Part shown: one piece after another, positions 50,889-61,377 of the stretch | How the letters are laid out: every line of letters begins with the position of its first letter | Numbering within the stretch: position 1 is the stretch's first letter | NCBI RefSeq assembly: GCF_016907295.1 | Contig: NZ_JAFBBR010000001.1 | Span: 992,001 to 1,056,000, forward strand | Length of the DNA stretch: 64,000 bases | Direction of reading: 5' to 3' | From: Microbacterium dextranolyticum | GTDB lineage: Bacteria > Actinomycetota > Actinomycetes > Actinomycetales > Microbacteriaceae | The notes under the pieces: generated by a model | Told to the model about the DNA's origin: nothing | Seen by the model: the letters and a program-made list of their open reading frames with translations, nothing else | The model's database searches: none | Position numbers and translations under genes: made by a program

Positions 50889-51485
50889 TCACACGATGAG
50901 GAGTGCGACGCTTCCCGCGACGGCACTGGCCCACAGCAGGCTCGCCAACGTGCCGACGATGAAACGTTCGCGCGCCGCCGGCGTGGCGAGCTCGGTGAAC
51001 CGTCCCACGCCCTTGAGTGCGACGACGACGGCGATCGCCGCCGGGAATCCGGCGATGATCGCAAGGGCCGTCGCGATCCGCTCGAGGTACCCGATCGTCG
51101 TCCCTCCGCGGAGGATCTCCTCCTGACGTGGGGCATCCGCAGGAGTCTCGCTCATGAGCTCGACGAGGATGCCGCCCCGTGGCCCGTCGGGGGTGCGTCC
51201 GCCGTCGGCGGCGCGCAGGACCCACCGCGCGATCGGGTCGCCGCCCACCGCCGCGAGGGCGACTCCGAGCAGGGCGAGAGCCGCACCCGCGAGCGGCGGG
51301 ACGCGCCAGGGCAGCACCGCCGCACCGACCAGGCACACCACGATCGGCGCCGTGGCGGTGAGGATGAGCCCGGTGCGCAGGCGCCGGCGCGCCACGAGGA
51401 GGAGGACGAGCGACGTGAGCAGCGCGAGGAGCACGACACCGGCCACGACGACCGGGATGAGCATATCGGCGTCGGCGGCGTTCAC
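50889..51485 (-). CDS. Small multipass membrane protein, unknown
   Basis: A 198-residue protein with four to five hydrophobic segments (about 8-30, 36-52, 60-78, 128-148, 172-195) and a hydrophilic loop near 80-120 containing GGRTPDGPRGG and ETPADAPRQEE. No family recognised. GTG 51485 is chosen because CAGACT (51492-51497, reverse strand) ends 6 nt upstream; ATG 51464 is the alternative. Confidence 0.62.
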   Translation of the reverse strand: MNAADADMLIPVVVAGVVLLALLTSLVLLLVARRRLRTGLILTATAPIVVCLVGAAVLPWRVPPLAGAALALLGVALAAVGGDPIARWVLRAADGGRTPDGPRGGILVELMSETPADAPRQEEILRGGTTIGYLERIATALAIIAGFPAAIAVVVALKGVGRFTELATPAARERFIVGTLASLLWASAVAGSVALLIV

Positions 51486-51545
51486 ATCGCCAGTCTGGCA
51501 TGCGTCGCCGACACCGCAGCCGGGGGTGCTCGGGGATCGCGCTGA

Positions 51546-51551
51546 TAGCCT
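51546..51551 (+). promoter_or_regulatory. -10 box of tyrS, leaderless
   Basis: TAGCCT ends 7 nt before the GTG at 51559; it fixes the start far inside a longer open frame. Confidence 0.5.
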
Positions 51552-51558
51552 GAGGGGC

Positions 51559-52893
51559 GTGTCTGACTCTGCCGTTCCTGCTGCCGACAGCGCCGCCGTC
51601 CGCGCGCTGAACCCCGCGAACGACCCGACGTTCGAGAACGTCTGGGACGAGATCGTCTGGCGTGGCCTCGTCCATGTCTCGACCGATCGCGATGCCCTCC
51701 GCGAGCTGCTGGCCGCAGGCCCGATCACGTACTACTGCGGTTTCGACCCGACCGCGCCGAGCCTGCACCTGGGTCATCTCGTCCAGCTCCTGATGCTGCG
51801 ACGTCTCCAGCTGGCCGGTCACTCACCGCTCGGCCTCGTGGGCGGGTCGACCGGACTCATCGGCGATCCCCGTCCGACCGCCGAGCGCACCCTGAACACC
51901 CGCGAGACCGTCGCGAACTGGGTGGACCGTCTGCGCGGACAGGTGGAGCGGTACCTGAGCTTCGACGGGGCCAACGCCGCCCGCATGGTCAACAACCTCG
52001 ACTGGACCGCTCCGCTCAGCGCGATCGACTTCCTCCGCGAGATCGGCAAGCACTACCGCGTCGGCACGATGCTCAAGAAGGATGCCGTGGCGGCGCGACT
52101 GAACTCCGACGCCGGCATCAGTTACACCGAGTTCAGCTACCAGCTGTTGCAGGGCCTGGACTTCCTCGAGCTCTACCGTCAGTACGGCTGCGTTCTGCAG
52201 ACCGGCGGGTCCGATCAGTGGGGCAACCTCACCAGCGGCACCGACCTCATCCATCGCGTCGAGGGGGTCAGCGTCCACGCGATCGGAACGCCCCTGATCA
52301 CGAACAGCGACGGCACCAAGTTCGGCAAGAGCGAGGGCAACGCGATCTGGATCGACGCCGAGCTCACCAGCCCGTTCGCCTTCTACCAGTTCTGGCTCAA
52401 CACCGACGACGCGGACGTCCTCGAGCGGCTCAAGGTCTTCACCTTCCTCACCCGCGACGAGATCGCGCACTACGGCGAGCTCGTGGAATCCGAGCCGTTC
52501 CGCCGCGCGGCGCAGAAGCGACTCGCCCTCGAGGTGTGCACGCTCGTGCACGGCGCGGCGGCGACCGAGGCTGTCGTGGCGGCATCCGATGCGCTCTTCG
52601 GCCAGGGCGACCTCGCCGCCCTCGATGCGGCGACTCTGCGCAGCGCGCTGGCGGAACTGCCGCACGCGGACGTCGAGGCCGGTTCGACCGTGCTGCAGGC
52701 GCTCGTCGACACGGGACTGGTCGCAAGCCTGTCCGAGGGACGGCGGGCGATCGCGCAGGGCGGGGTATCGCTCGACGGGGCGAAGATCGACGACGAGTCC
52801 GCGACGGTCACGGGCGCACTCCCGGGCGGCGTCTCGGTGCTCCGCCGGGGCAAGAAGACCCTCGCCGGCCTGTTCGTCGCCTCGGCACGATGA
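51559..52893 (+). CDS. tyrS: Tyrosyl-tRNA synthetase
   Basis: Class I synthetase, 444 residues. The HIGH-like motif HLGHL is near residue 73 and the KMSKS counterpart is KFGKS near 254. YCGFDPTAPSLH and GGSDQWGN bind substrate. The C-terminal S4 RNA-binding domain covers about residues 375-440 (SEGRRAIAQGGVSLDGAK). Bacterial TyrS type 1. Confidence 0.97.
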   Translation: MSDSAVPAADSAAVRALNPANDPTFENVWDEIVWRGLVHVSTDRDALRELLAAGPITYYCGFDPTAPSLHLGHLVQLLMLRRLQLAGHSPLGLVGGSTGLIGDPRPTAERTLNTRETVANWVDRLRGQVERYLSFDGANAARMVNNLDWTAPLSAIDFLREIGKHYRVGTMLKKDAVAARLNSDAGISYTEFSYQLLQGLDFLELYRQYGCVLQTGGSDQWGNLTSGTDLIHRVEGVSVHAIGTPLITNSDGTKFGKSEGNAIWIDAELTSPFAFYQFWLNTDDADVLERLKVFTFLTRDEIAHYGELVESEPFRRAAQKRLALEVCTLVHGAAATEAVVAASDALFGQGDLAALDAATLRSALAELPHADVEAGSTVLQALVDTGLVASLSEGRRAIAQGGVSLDGAKIDDESATVTGALPGGVSVLRRGKKTLAGLFVASAR

Positions 52894-52901
52894 TCGCCTG
52901 A

Positions 52902-52937
52902 CCCCGAGCCCCCGCGCACCGGCCGGATGCCTCGGGG
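52902..52937 (+). terminator. Hairpin after tyrS
   Basis: CCCCGAG and CTCGGGG pair over 7 bp with a 22-nt loop, 8 nt after the tyrS stop. No T-run; weak. Confidence 0.3.
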
Positions 52938-52960
52938 CTGAGCCGACCCGGAGGCCTGCT

Positions 52961-53788
52961 GTGCCGTTCACTCCCTCACATGCCGTGGTCGCCCTGCCGT
53001 TCATGCGCACGCCGCTCCTTCCGGCGGCGATCGCGGTGGGGGCGATGACTCCCGACCTGCCGCTGTTCCTGCGCGGAGGGCCGATCACCTACCAGAGCAC
53101 GCACACGAACGTGCTGCTCTCGACCGTGATCGCGCTCATCCTCCTCGCCTGCTGGTACGTCCTGCTGCGGCCCGCCGTCCGCGAGCTCGCACCCGCCTGG
53201 CTGGGGCGACGCCTTCCTCCGGAGTGGGATCGTGGGGGCGTCGCGGCGTGGCGTGCGATCGGAGCGCCTCGTCGCGGGGCCCGGTCGCCCGTGTGGCGTC
53301 GTCCGCTCGTCGGGGTCGCCGTGATCACGGTCTCTCTCGCGCTGGGCGTTCTTTCCCACATCGCCTGGGATGCCTTCACGCACGAGGGTCGCTGGGGGAC
53401 CGCGCTCGTCCCCGCCCTCGTGGAACCGTGGGGCCCGCTGCTCGGCATCACATGGGTGCAGCACGGGTCGAGCGCCGCGGGTCTCGTCCTCCTCGCGGTG
53501 TCCGGATCCCTCTGGCTGCGTGGTCGCCGCGCGGGGGAGCTCGACCGCATCCTGCCGTCGTGGGTGCGCATCGCATGGTGGCTCTCGCTTCCGGCGTCGC
53601 TCGTGCTCGCCTGGGGCATCGGCCTGATCGCGTACGGGCCGCTCACGCCCGCCTGGACCGTGCAGCATCTGGCCTATCGCGTCCTGCCGCCTGCCTGCGG
53701 GATCTGGGGGGCCCTGACCCTCATGCTGTGTCTGATCGTCCTCGCTCGACGCCGAGCGCTGCCGGCGCCGGCGCCCGCGACCCCCTAG
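52961..53788 (+). CDS. DUF4184 family membrane protein
   Basis: A 275-residue protein. The N-terminus PFTPSHAVVALPF and MTPDLPLF are the DUF4184 landmarks, and HIAWDAFTHEGRWG near residue 130 supplies conserved His and Asp residues that recall membrane-bound metal-dependent hydrolases (YdjM type). Six or so membrane segments. Function unknown. GTG 52961 has the SD GGAGG. Confidence 0.78.
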   Translation: MPFTPSHAVVALPFMRTPLLPAAIAVGAMTPDLPLFLRGGPITYQSTHTNVLLSTVIALILLACWYVLLRPAVRELAPAWLGRRLPPEWDRGGVAAWRAIGAPRRGARSPVWRRPLVGVAVITVSLALGVLSHIAWDAFTHEGRWGTALVPALVEPWGPLLGITWVQHGSSAAGLVLLAVSGSLWLRGRRAGELDRILPSWVRIAWWLSLPASLVLAWGIGLIAYGPLTPAWTVQHLAYRVLPPACGIWGALTLMLCLIVLARRRALPAPAPATP

Positions 53789-53791
53789 GAT
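53786..53791 (+). promoter_or_regulatory. -10 box of the 43-residue membrane protein gene
   Basis: TAGGAT begins inside the DUF4184 stop codon and ends 6 nt before the ATG at 53798. Confidence 0.45.
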
Positions 53792-53797
53792 CGCACC

Positions 53798-53929
53798 ATG
53801 GCTGAACATGAGCCCGCACCGAAGCGGCCCATCACCCAGACGCGCATCGTGATCTGGGTCGTGGCGGGTGGCGTCGGGCTCTACATGCTGGTGTCGGGCC
53901 TCGTCGGCGCGCTCTCCGGCGGCGCCTGA
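53798..53929 (+). CDS. 43-residue single-span membrane protein
   Basis: A short gene that encodes a charged N-terminus (MAEHEPAPKRPITQTR) and one strongly hydrophobic segment at residues 17-40 ending in Gly/Ser. Third-position GC is high, and a -10 box sits at the leaderless distance. Its last 49 bp overlap a convergent gene on the other strand. It probably inserts in the membrane with the N-terminus inside; function unknown. Confidence 0.6.
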   Translation: MAEHEPAPKRPITQTRIVIWVVAGGVGLYMLVSGLVGALSGGA

Positions 53930-54456
53930 ACGCTCCCTGGCGCCGACACGCGCGGCGGCACGTCGCTGAGGCCGAGCACGAATCGCACGATGTCGCGCTG
54001 CGGGGCGCGCAGCACGGGTCCCCGGCCGAAGCTCCACTCCGCGTCGGATGCGGCGACCGTGTTCCCGCGCAGGGCGGCGCGGCGCGCGAAGTCCGCGCGT
54101 GTCGCACCGTAGAGCGCCACCCGCCCCCAGACGGCGTCGGGGAGATCCGGTGACGTGCCGGCAGCGTCCGCCAGCACGAGCAGTGCGCGCACGGCGGCGG
54201 TGAGTTCGCGGATGCGCGGTGGTCGCGAGGAGCCGGTCTCGCCGGTGCGCGCGAGGTCGGCGGCGGATGCCGCATCGGATGCCAGGTGCGCGGCCTGCAC
54301 GAACGCCCGGACGAGTGGCCCTTCGTTCGCGTTTGCTGCGGCGATGCGTGCGGCCTCGGCGATCACGAGAGCGACGGCCGCGGCGGCGTCGGGGCCGATG
54401 CCGGCCTCGTCGCGGGCCGGAGCGGCGCTCAAGGGCAGGTATCGGGCGAAGTCCAC
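53881..54456 (-). CDS. Uncharacterised protein
   Basis: A 191-residue, Ala/Arg-rich, mostly helical soluble protein that starts at GTG 54456, where TACACT (54463-54468, reverse strand) ends 6 nt upstream. Aromatic-containing stretches DAVWGRVALYGATRADFARR and DAEWSFGRGPVLRAPQRDIV look conserved-like, but no family was recognised. The Pro/Ser-rich tail overlaps the convergent 43-residue gene. Confidence 0.55.
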   Translation of the reverse strand: MDFARYLPLSAAPARDEAGIGPDAAAAVALVIAEAARIAAANANEGPLVRAFVQAAHLASDAASAADLARTGETGSSRPPRIRELTAAVRALLVLADAAGTSPDLPDAVWGRVALYGATRADFARRAALRGNTVAASDAEWSFGRGPVLRAPQRDIVRFVLGLSDVPPRVSAPGSVQAPPESAPTRPDTSM

Positions 54457-54589
54457 GGGGTCAGTGTAGGGCGGATGTGATCGTCGCATGCAGTACGCTC
54501 GGCGCAACCCGGCGGGTGCGCGACAGTGCGCGAGCGGTCGATGAGGAGCACCGGGCGCGGACCCGCGGCCGATGCGGAGTGACGGTGCG

Positions 54590-55591
54590 ATGAACGACGA
54601 CGGACAGACGCGTCCCGCGAGCATTCGCGACGTCGCCCGTGCGGCGGGAGTTTCGCACCAGACGGTCTCGCGTGTGCTGAACGACCATCCCAGCATCCGC
54701 CCGGAGACGCGCGACCGGGTCCGCGCCGCGATGGCCGACCTGTCCTACAGTCGCAATTGGGCCGCGCGCGCACTGGTGACCAGTCGCACGCGGACGATCG
54801 GGATCCTGGTCGCGGCCTCGCGACAGTACGGCCCGGCGTCGGCGGTCGCCGGCATCGGCGAGGCAGCGCGCGCACGGGGCTACTGGGTGTCCACGGCCAC
54901 GCTCGAGTCATCCGATCCCGCGTCGATCACCGCGGCCCTCTCGCACCTGCTCGCACAGTCGATCGAAGGCCTCGTCGTCATCGCGCCGCAGGCGCGAGTG
55001 CTGCGCGTGCTCACCGAACAGGCCATCAGCGTGCCGTACATCACGCTGCACTCCACCGACGTGCAGCCGGCCCAGGTCGTCGTGGTCGACCAGAGCGGTG
55101 GCGCACGGCTGGCGACCCGGCATCTCCTCGAGCGGGGACACCGGATGATCTACCACCTGGCGGGGCCCCAGGACTGGATCGAGGCGGAGTCGCGCATGCA
55201 CGGCTTCCTCGAAGAGATGCGCGCCTGGGATGCGCCCACGACGGCCCCGATCCTGGGCGACTGGACGGCGCGGTCCGGCTACGAGATCGGACGCCGCCTA
55301 GTGCGTCGCGAGCTGACGGCGGTGTTCTCGGCCAACGACCAGATGGCACTCGGCCTGCTGCACGCGATCCGCGAGGCGGGCCTGGAATGTCCGCGCGACA
55401 TCAGCATCGTCGGGTTCGACGACACGCCCGAAGCAGCGCACTTCTGGCCGCCCCTGACGACGGTCCGGTAGGACTTCGCGGAGCTCGGGCGACGGGGCGT
55501 CGAGGTCTTGCTGGGCGGACTCGAGGAGCGCGCCGCCGCGCCGATCGCTCCGGAGCTGGTGGTGCGGGACTCGACCGCCGCGGTTCTCTGA
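54590..55591 (+). pseudogene. LacI-family regulator interrupted by an in-frame TAG
   Basis: The frame encodes a LacI/GalR regulator: helix-turn-helix at about residues 11-30 (ASIRDVARAAGVSHQTVSRV), then the sugar-binding domain through GFDDTPEAAHFWPPLTTVR. TAG at 55469-55471 stands where the family has Gln (TVRQDFAELG), and the same frame continues for 39 codons (DFAELGRRGVEVLLGG ... DSTAAVL) to TGA at 55589-55591. One C-to-T change of CAG explains it. The truncated product would lack the last helices of the core. A sequencing error or read-through remains possible. ATG 54572 is an alternative start. Confidence 0.85.
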
Positions 55592-55629
55592 GACTTCCCC
55601 CGCCGTTACCGACTCGCAACACCGCGTTG

Positions 55630-55659
55630 TTGACACGATGCCGTCCCGGGGTTCATAGT
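55630..55659 (+). promoter_or_regulatory. Promoter of the first sugar ABC operon
   Basis: TTGACA (55630-55635), an 18-nt spacer and CATAGT (55654-55659). Confidence 0.6.
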
Positions 55660-55662
55660 GGT

Positions 55663-55686
55663 CCCGATGTGAACGATCACATCGGG
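55663..55686 (+). promoter_or_regulatory. LacI-type operator at the transcription start
   Basis: CCCGATGTGA-ACGA-TCACATCGGG is a perfect palindrome apart from its 4-nt centre. Its core TGTGAACGATCACA has the central A-CG-T of LacI/GalR-family sites. It begins 4 nt after the -10 box, so binding would block initiation or early elongation. Confidence 0.72.
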
Positions 55687-55917
55687 GTAGCCACCGGCCT
55701 CGGCGAACGACAGAGGAGTCACGAGTCATGAGACCAATCCGGAGTGTGAGCGGTAACGCTCCGATGCTCCGTCGCGGGCGCACGACGGCCTCGACGTCGC
55801 CGGCGCAGGGGTCGCCGCGCCGTGATCGTGCAGAGAACGTCCGGCAGCAGGGTGCCGGTCGACCAGAGGATACGTACATCGTTTCCTGACGACGATGTCA
55901 CCAAGAAAGGAAACACA

Positions 55918-57045
55918 GTGAAAGCGAAGAAGATGCTCGTCGCGGTCGTCGCCGCGGGCGCACTGCTGCTGGCCGGGTGCTCCGGCACGTCCAACGGAGA
56001 TGCCACGGGCGGGGCAAGCGGGGGAGACGGCGGCCTGATCGGCGTCGCGATGCCGACGAAGAGCTCGGAGCGGTGGATCAACGACGGCAACGCCGTCAAG
56101 GAGCAGCTCGAGAAGGCGGGCTACACCGTCGACCTGCAGTACGCGGAAGACAAGATCCCCACGCAGGTCTCGCAGATCGAGAACATGATCACCAAGGGCG
56201 CGAAGGCCCTGATCATCGCATCCATCGACGGCACCACGCTCACGAGCGTGCTGCAGGAGGCGGCCGACAACAACATTCCCGTCATCGCCTACGACCGCCT
56301 CATCCGCGACAGCCAGAACGTCAACTACTACGCGTCCTTCGACAACTACAAGGTCGGCGTCCAGCAGGCCACGTCGGTGCTGAACGGTCTCGGACTGGTC
56401 GACCTCGAGGGCAAGAAGAAGTCGGATGCCCCGAAGGGCCCCTTCAACATCGAGCTGTTCGCCGGTTCACCCGACGACAACAACGCGACCTTCTTCTGGA
56501 AGGGTGCGGTCGACACCCTCGACCCCTACATGAAGGACGGAACGCTCGTCGTGAAGTCGGGTCAGAAGGAGTTCCAGCAGGCGGCGACGCTGCGCTGGGA
56601 CGGTGAGGCCGCTCAGAGCCGCATGGAGGACATCCTCACGGCGAATTACTCGGACGGCTCGAAGGTCAACGCGGTGCTCTCGCCTTACGACGGCATCTCG
56701 CGCGGCATCATCTCGGCGCTGACGGACGCGGGCTACACCGTGGGTGCCGGCTGGCCGATCATCTCCGGGCAGGACGCTGAGCTCGACTCCGTCAAGGCGA
56801 TCAACCGCGGCGAGCAGTTCGCCACGATCTTCAAGGACACGCGCAAGCTGGCCGAGGTCGCCGTCGACATGGCCACGGCGATCCTCCAGGGCAAGGAGCC
56901 CGAGGTGAACAACACGACCGACTACAACAACGGCGTGAAGGTCGTGCCGTCCTACCTGCTCGAGTCGCAGATCGTCGTGAAGGACAACATCAAGGACACG
57001 CTGGTCTCCAGCGGGTACTACACCGAAGCCGAGATCACGGGCTGA
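55918..57045 (+). CDS. chvE: Multiple-monosaccharide ABC importer binding lipoprotein (first copy)
   Basis: A 375-residue sugar-binding lipoprotein with lipobox LAGC near residues 17-20 and a ChvE/XylF-like family-4 solute-binding fold. Landmarks are [23 protein letters not shown] and [16 protein letters not shown] start with AAAGGAA upstream. First gene of a binding protein-ATPase-permease unit. Relatives bind galactose, arabinose or xylose; the sugar here is unknown. Confidence 0.92.
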   Translation: MKAKKMLVAVVAAGALLLAGCSGTSNGDATGGASGGDGGLIGVAMPTKSSERWINDGNAVKEQLEKAGYTVDLQYAEDKIPTQVSQIENMITKGAKALIIASIDGTTLTSVLQEAADNNIPVIAYDRLIRDSQNVNYYASFDNYKVGVQQATSVLNGLGLVDLEGKKKSDAPKGPFNIELFAGSPDDNNATFFWKGAVDTLDPYMKDGTLVVKSGQKEFQQAATLRWDGEAAQSRMEDILTANYSDGSKVNAVLSPYDGISRGIISALTDAGYTVGAGWPIISGQDAELDSVKAINRGEQFATIFKDTRKLAEVAVDMATAILQGKEPEVNNTTDYNNGVKVVPSYLLESQIVVKDNIKDTLVSSGYYTEAEITG

Positions 57046-57053
57046 TGAGACGT

Positions 57054-57092
57054 GTGTGCCGGTCGGGCGGGGGAGACGCCCGGCCGGCACAC
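57054..57092 (+). other. Intercistronic hairpin after the first binding protein gene
   Basis: Two 16-nt arms (57054-57069 and 57077-57092) pair with one G-U and a 7-nt loop, 8 nt after the stop. It should stabilise the upstream message or terminate part of transcription. Confidence 0.62.
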
Positions 57093-57125
57093 CGATGAGT
57101 GCGCGCAGGCGGACAAGGAGGGGCG

Positions 57126-58655
<1,530 letters not shown>

Positions 58656-58679
58656 GGCGGGTCGACACAGGAGCCCGAC

Positions 58680-59924
58680 ATGTCACAGAATCCCACCCCC
58701 GTCACCTCCGCAGGAGAGGAAGCCGTCGGCGCGGTGATCCAGCCCGCCGACAATCGCGCGACGCGATGGCTGAGCCGCGTGCTCTCCGACCTGGGAAGCA
58801 ACGGCATCTTCATCGCGCTGATCGCGGTGATCGTCCTTTTCACCATCCTCACCAACGGGGTGCTCCTGCGGCCGCAGAACATCTCCAACCTGGTGGTGCA
58901 GAACGGGTACATCCTGGTTCTCGCCATCGGCATGGTGATGGTCATCATCGCCGGACACATCGACCTCTCCGTCGGCTCGGTCGCCGCCTTCATTGGCGCT
59001 GTGTCGGGAGTGTTCGCCGTCAACTGGGGCCTGCCCTGGTGGCTGGCGATCCTTCTCTCGCTCGTGATCGGCGCACTGGTCGGCGCCTGGCAGGGCTTCT
59101 GGATCGCCTTCGTCGGCATTCCCGCCTTCATCGTAACGCTGGCGGGCATGCTCATCTTCCGCGGCCTCGCCCTGGTGGTGCTCGGCAACGCGAACATCGG
59201 CTCGTTCCCCGGCGAATACCGCGCCCTCGGCAACGGATTCGTCTCCGGGGTGCTCGGCGCGACCAACCCCGACCTGTTCACACTGCTCATCGGCGCCGCC
59301 GCCGTCGTGCTGCTGGTGGTCCAGCAGGTGCGCGTGCGTGCCGGACGCCTGAAGTACGCGCAGGACGTCGACCCGCTCGCGTGGTTCGTCGTGAAGCTCG
59401 TGCTGATCGCGGCGGGCATCGGACTGTTCACGTACGCGCTGGCGTCGTACAAGGGGATCCCGGTCACCCTCATCGTGCTCGCGGTGCTCGTCCTCGTCTA
59501 CGGCATCGTGATGAACCGGTCGGTCTTCGGCCGTCACATCTACGCGATCGGCGGCAACAGGCACGCCGCCGAGCTTTCCGGTATCAAGACGCGTCGGGTC
59601 GACTTCTGGCTGTTCGTCAACATGGGGCTCCTCGCCGCGCTCGCCGGCCTCATCTTCACCGCGCGCCTCAACCTCGCCGGCCCCAAGGCCGGTGACGGCT
59701 TCGAGCTCGAGGCGATCTCCGCGGCCTTCATCGGCGGCGCGGCGGTGCAGGGAGGCGTCGGCACGATCGGCGGCGCGATCATCGGTGGTCTCATCATCGG
59801 CGTCCTGAACAACGGCATGTCGATCATGGGTATCGGCATCGAGTGGCAGCAGGCGGTCAAGGGCCTCGTGCTGCTGCTGGCCGTCGCCTTCGACGTCTAC
59901 AACAAGCGCCGCTCCGGCAACTGA
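58680..59924 (+). CDS. mmsB: Multiple-monosaccharide ABC importer permease (first copy)
   Basis: A 414-residue permease of the AraH/RbsC/XylH class with about ten or more hydrophobic segments. AIGMVMVIIAGHIDLSVGSV near residue 80 and AIGGNRHAAELSGIK near 290 are family signatures; an inserted hydrophilic loop near 215-235 is typical of MmsB. It ends at a strong terminator. Confidence 0.95.
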   Translation: MSQNPTPVTSAGEEAVGAVIQPADNRATRWLSRVLSDLGSNGIFIALIAVIVLFTILTNGVLLRPQNISNLVVQNGYILVLAIGMVMVIIAGHIDLSVGSVAAFIGAVSGVFAVNWGLPWWLAILLSLVIGALVGAWQGFWIAFVGIPAFIVTLAGMLIFRGLALVVLGNANIGSFPGEYRALGNGFVSGVLGATNPDLFTLLIGAAAVVLLVVQQVRVRAGRLKYAQDVDPLAWFVVKLVLIAAGIGLFTYALASYKGIPVTLIVLAVLVLVYGIVMNRSVFGRHIYAIGGNRHAAELSGIKTRRVDFWLFVNMGLLAALAGLIFTARLNLAGPKAGDGFELEAISAAFIGGAAVQGGVGTIGGAIIGGLIIGVLNNGMSIMGIGIEWQQAVKGLVLLLAVAFDVYNKRRSGN

Positions 59925-59930
59925 GCGTCA

Positions 59931-59972
59931 CGCACGAGGACCCCGGGCCGATCGGTCCGGGGTCCTCGTGCG
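59931..59972 (+). terminator. Terminator of the first sugar ABC operon
   Basis: Two perfect 16-nt arms, CGCACGAGGACCCCGG and its complement, pair around 10 nt, 6 nt after mmsB. Confidence 0.8.
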
Positions 59973-60023
59973 TGCGGGGGCGGTGAGCGATACCGAAACG
60001 TGATCTTCGGGTCGCATTTGTTG

Positions 60024-60052
60024 TGGACAGCGGCGTATTCGAGGGATAAAGT
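60024..60052 (+). promoter_or_regulatory. Promoter of the second sugar ABC operon
   Basis: TGGACA (60024-60029), a 17-nt spacer and TAAAGT (60047-60052), in an AT-richer stretch. Confidence 0.58.
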
Positions 60053-60058
60053 TACGGA

Positions 60059-60077
60059 GCCGTCATAATTAGACGGC
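60059..60077 (+). promoter_or_regulatory. Operator candidate of the second sugar ABC operon
   Basis: GCCGTC-ATAATTA-GACGGC is an inverted repeat placed at the expected transcription start. It lacks the central CG of the LacI-type site at the first operon, so a different regulator is likely. Confidence 0.5.
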
Positions 60078-60177
60078 ACGACACAGCCGGGACGAAGAAG
60101 ACCCTGGGGTCGGCGACCAGAGCAGGTCGCCGGGACCTCGCCTGTCCCTGCGCTTTCAGAGAGGAACGCAGATCACC

Positions 60178-61293
60178 ATGCTGAAGAAGATCATGACGGG
60201 AGCGGTGGTCGCCGCTGTCGCCGTCAGCCTCGTCGCGTGTTCGTCGACGAAGTCGGGTGGGGCCGGTTCGACCGATGCCGCCGCCACCGACTGCAACGTC
60301 GGCATCGCGATGCCCACCCGCAGCCTCGAGCGATGGATCAACGACGGCGAGCAGCTCCAGAAGAAGCTCACGGATGCCGGGTGCAAGGTCGACCTGCAGT
60401 ACGCGGACAACAAGACCGACCAGCAGATCAGCCAGATCCAGAACCAGCTCGCCGGCGGCGCGAAGATCCTCGTGATCGCCGCGATCGACGGGTCGACGCT
60501 CGGACCGGTGCTGGACGAGGCCAAGAAGCAGAACGCCAAGGTGATCGCGTACGACCGCCTCATCAACGGCAGCGAGAACGTGGACTACTACGCCACGTTC
60601 GACAACTACAAGGTCGGTCAGCTGCAGGGCAAGTTCCTGGAGGACAAGCTGGGTCTCGCCTCGGGTAAGGGGCCGTACAACCTCGAGCCGTTCGCCGGCA
60701 GCCCCGACGACAACAACGCGAAGTTCTTCTTCTCGGGCGCGTGGGACGTGCTGAAGCCGTACATCGACAAGGGTCAGCTCGTGGTGCCCAGCGGCAAGGC
60801 TCCCGCCAGCGACGATGCGTGGGCGAGCATCGGCATCCAGGGATGGGCTTCCGACAAGGCTCAGGCCGAGATGGACAACCGTCTGTCCTCGTTCTACGGC
60901 GGCGGCAAGAAGGTCGACGCGGTTCTGTCTCCCAACGACAGCCTCGCCATCGGCATCGAAGCCTCGCTCAAGTCCGCCGGCTACACCGCCGGTGCGGGGT
61001 ACCCGATCATCACCGGACAGGACGCCGACAAGGCCAACGTCAAGGCGATCCTCGACGGGCTGCAGGCGATGACGGTCTGGAAGGACACGCGCACTCTCGG
61101 CGACCGCGTCTTCACGATGATCCAGCAGATCACCAAGGGTGAGACGGTCGAGGTCAACGACGAGAAGACGTACAACAACGGCGTCAAGGTCGTGCCCGCC
61201 TACCTGCTGACCCCCGAGGTGGTCACCAAGGACGACGTGCAGACGAAGCTCATCGACTCGGGCTTCATCAAGGCATCCGACGTCGGACTCTGA
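60178..61293 (+). CDS. chvE: Multiple-monosaccharide ABC importer binding lipoprotein (second copy)
   Basis: A 371-residue paralogue of the protein at 55918. Signal peptide with lipobox LVAC near residues 17-20, [33 protein letters not shown] and [13 protein letters not shown]. It differs by an insertion near residues 205-225 (PSGKAPASDDAWAS), so sugar preference may differ. ATG 60178 preceded by GAGGAA. Confidence 0.92.
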   Translation: MLKKIMTGAVVAAVAVSLVACSSTKSGGAGSTDAAATDCNVGIAMPTRSLERWINDGEQLQKKLTDAGCKVDLQYADNKTDQQISQIQNQLAGGAKILVIAAIDGSTLGPVLDEAKKQNAKVIAYDRLINGSENVDYYATFDNYKVGQLQGKFLEDKLGLASGKGPYNLEPFAGSPDDNNAKFFFSGAWDVLKPYIDKGQLVVPSGKAPASDDAWASIGIQGWASDKAQAEMDNRLSSFYGGGKKVDAVLSPNDSLAIGIEASLKSAGYTAGAGYPIITGQDADKANVKAILDGLQAMTVWKDTRTLGDRVFTMIQQITKGETVEVNDEKTYNNGVKVVPAYLLTPEVVTKDDVQTKLIDSGFIKASDVGL

Positions 61294-61300
61294 TCCACTC

Positions 61301-61335
61301 GCGATGGGTGGGCGCGCACGGCGCCCACCCATCGC
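61301..61335 (+). other. Intercistronic hairpin after the second binding protein gene
   Basis: GCGATGGGTGGGCGC and its complement form a perfect 15-bp stem with a 5-nt loop, 7 nt after the stop. Confidence 0.65.
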
Positions 61336-61377
61336 TCGATCGCGTCGCCTCGGAGCGGGCGACGGGAAGAGGCAAAA

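Larger units (their letters stand above)
55592..55917 (+). other. Control region of the first sugar ABC operon
   Basis: 326 bp without a convincing gene. It holds a promoter (55630-55659), a perfect operator palindrome (55663-55686) and a smaller inverted repeat GAGCG-GTAA-CGCTC (55748-55761). The remaining leader of about 150 nt ends in the SD AAGAAAGGAA. Confidence 0.6.

Noticed and set aside
55728..55889. 53-codon frame with an SD-like AGGAG in the leader of the first sugar operon
   Set aside because: Third-position GC is only about 70 percent, well below the real genes here, and no domain or membrane segment is visible.
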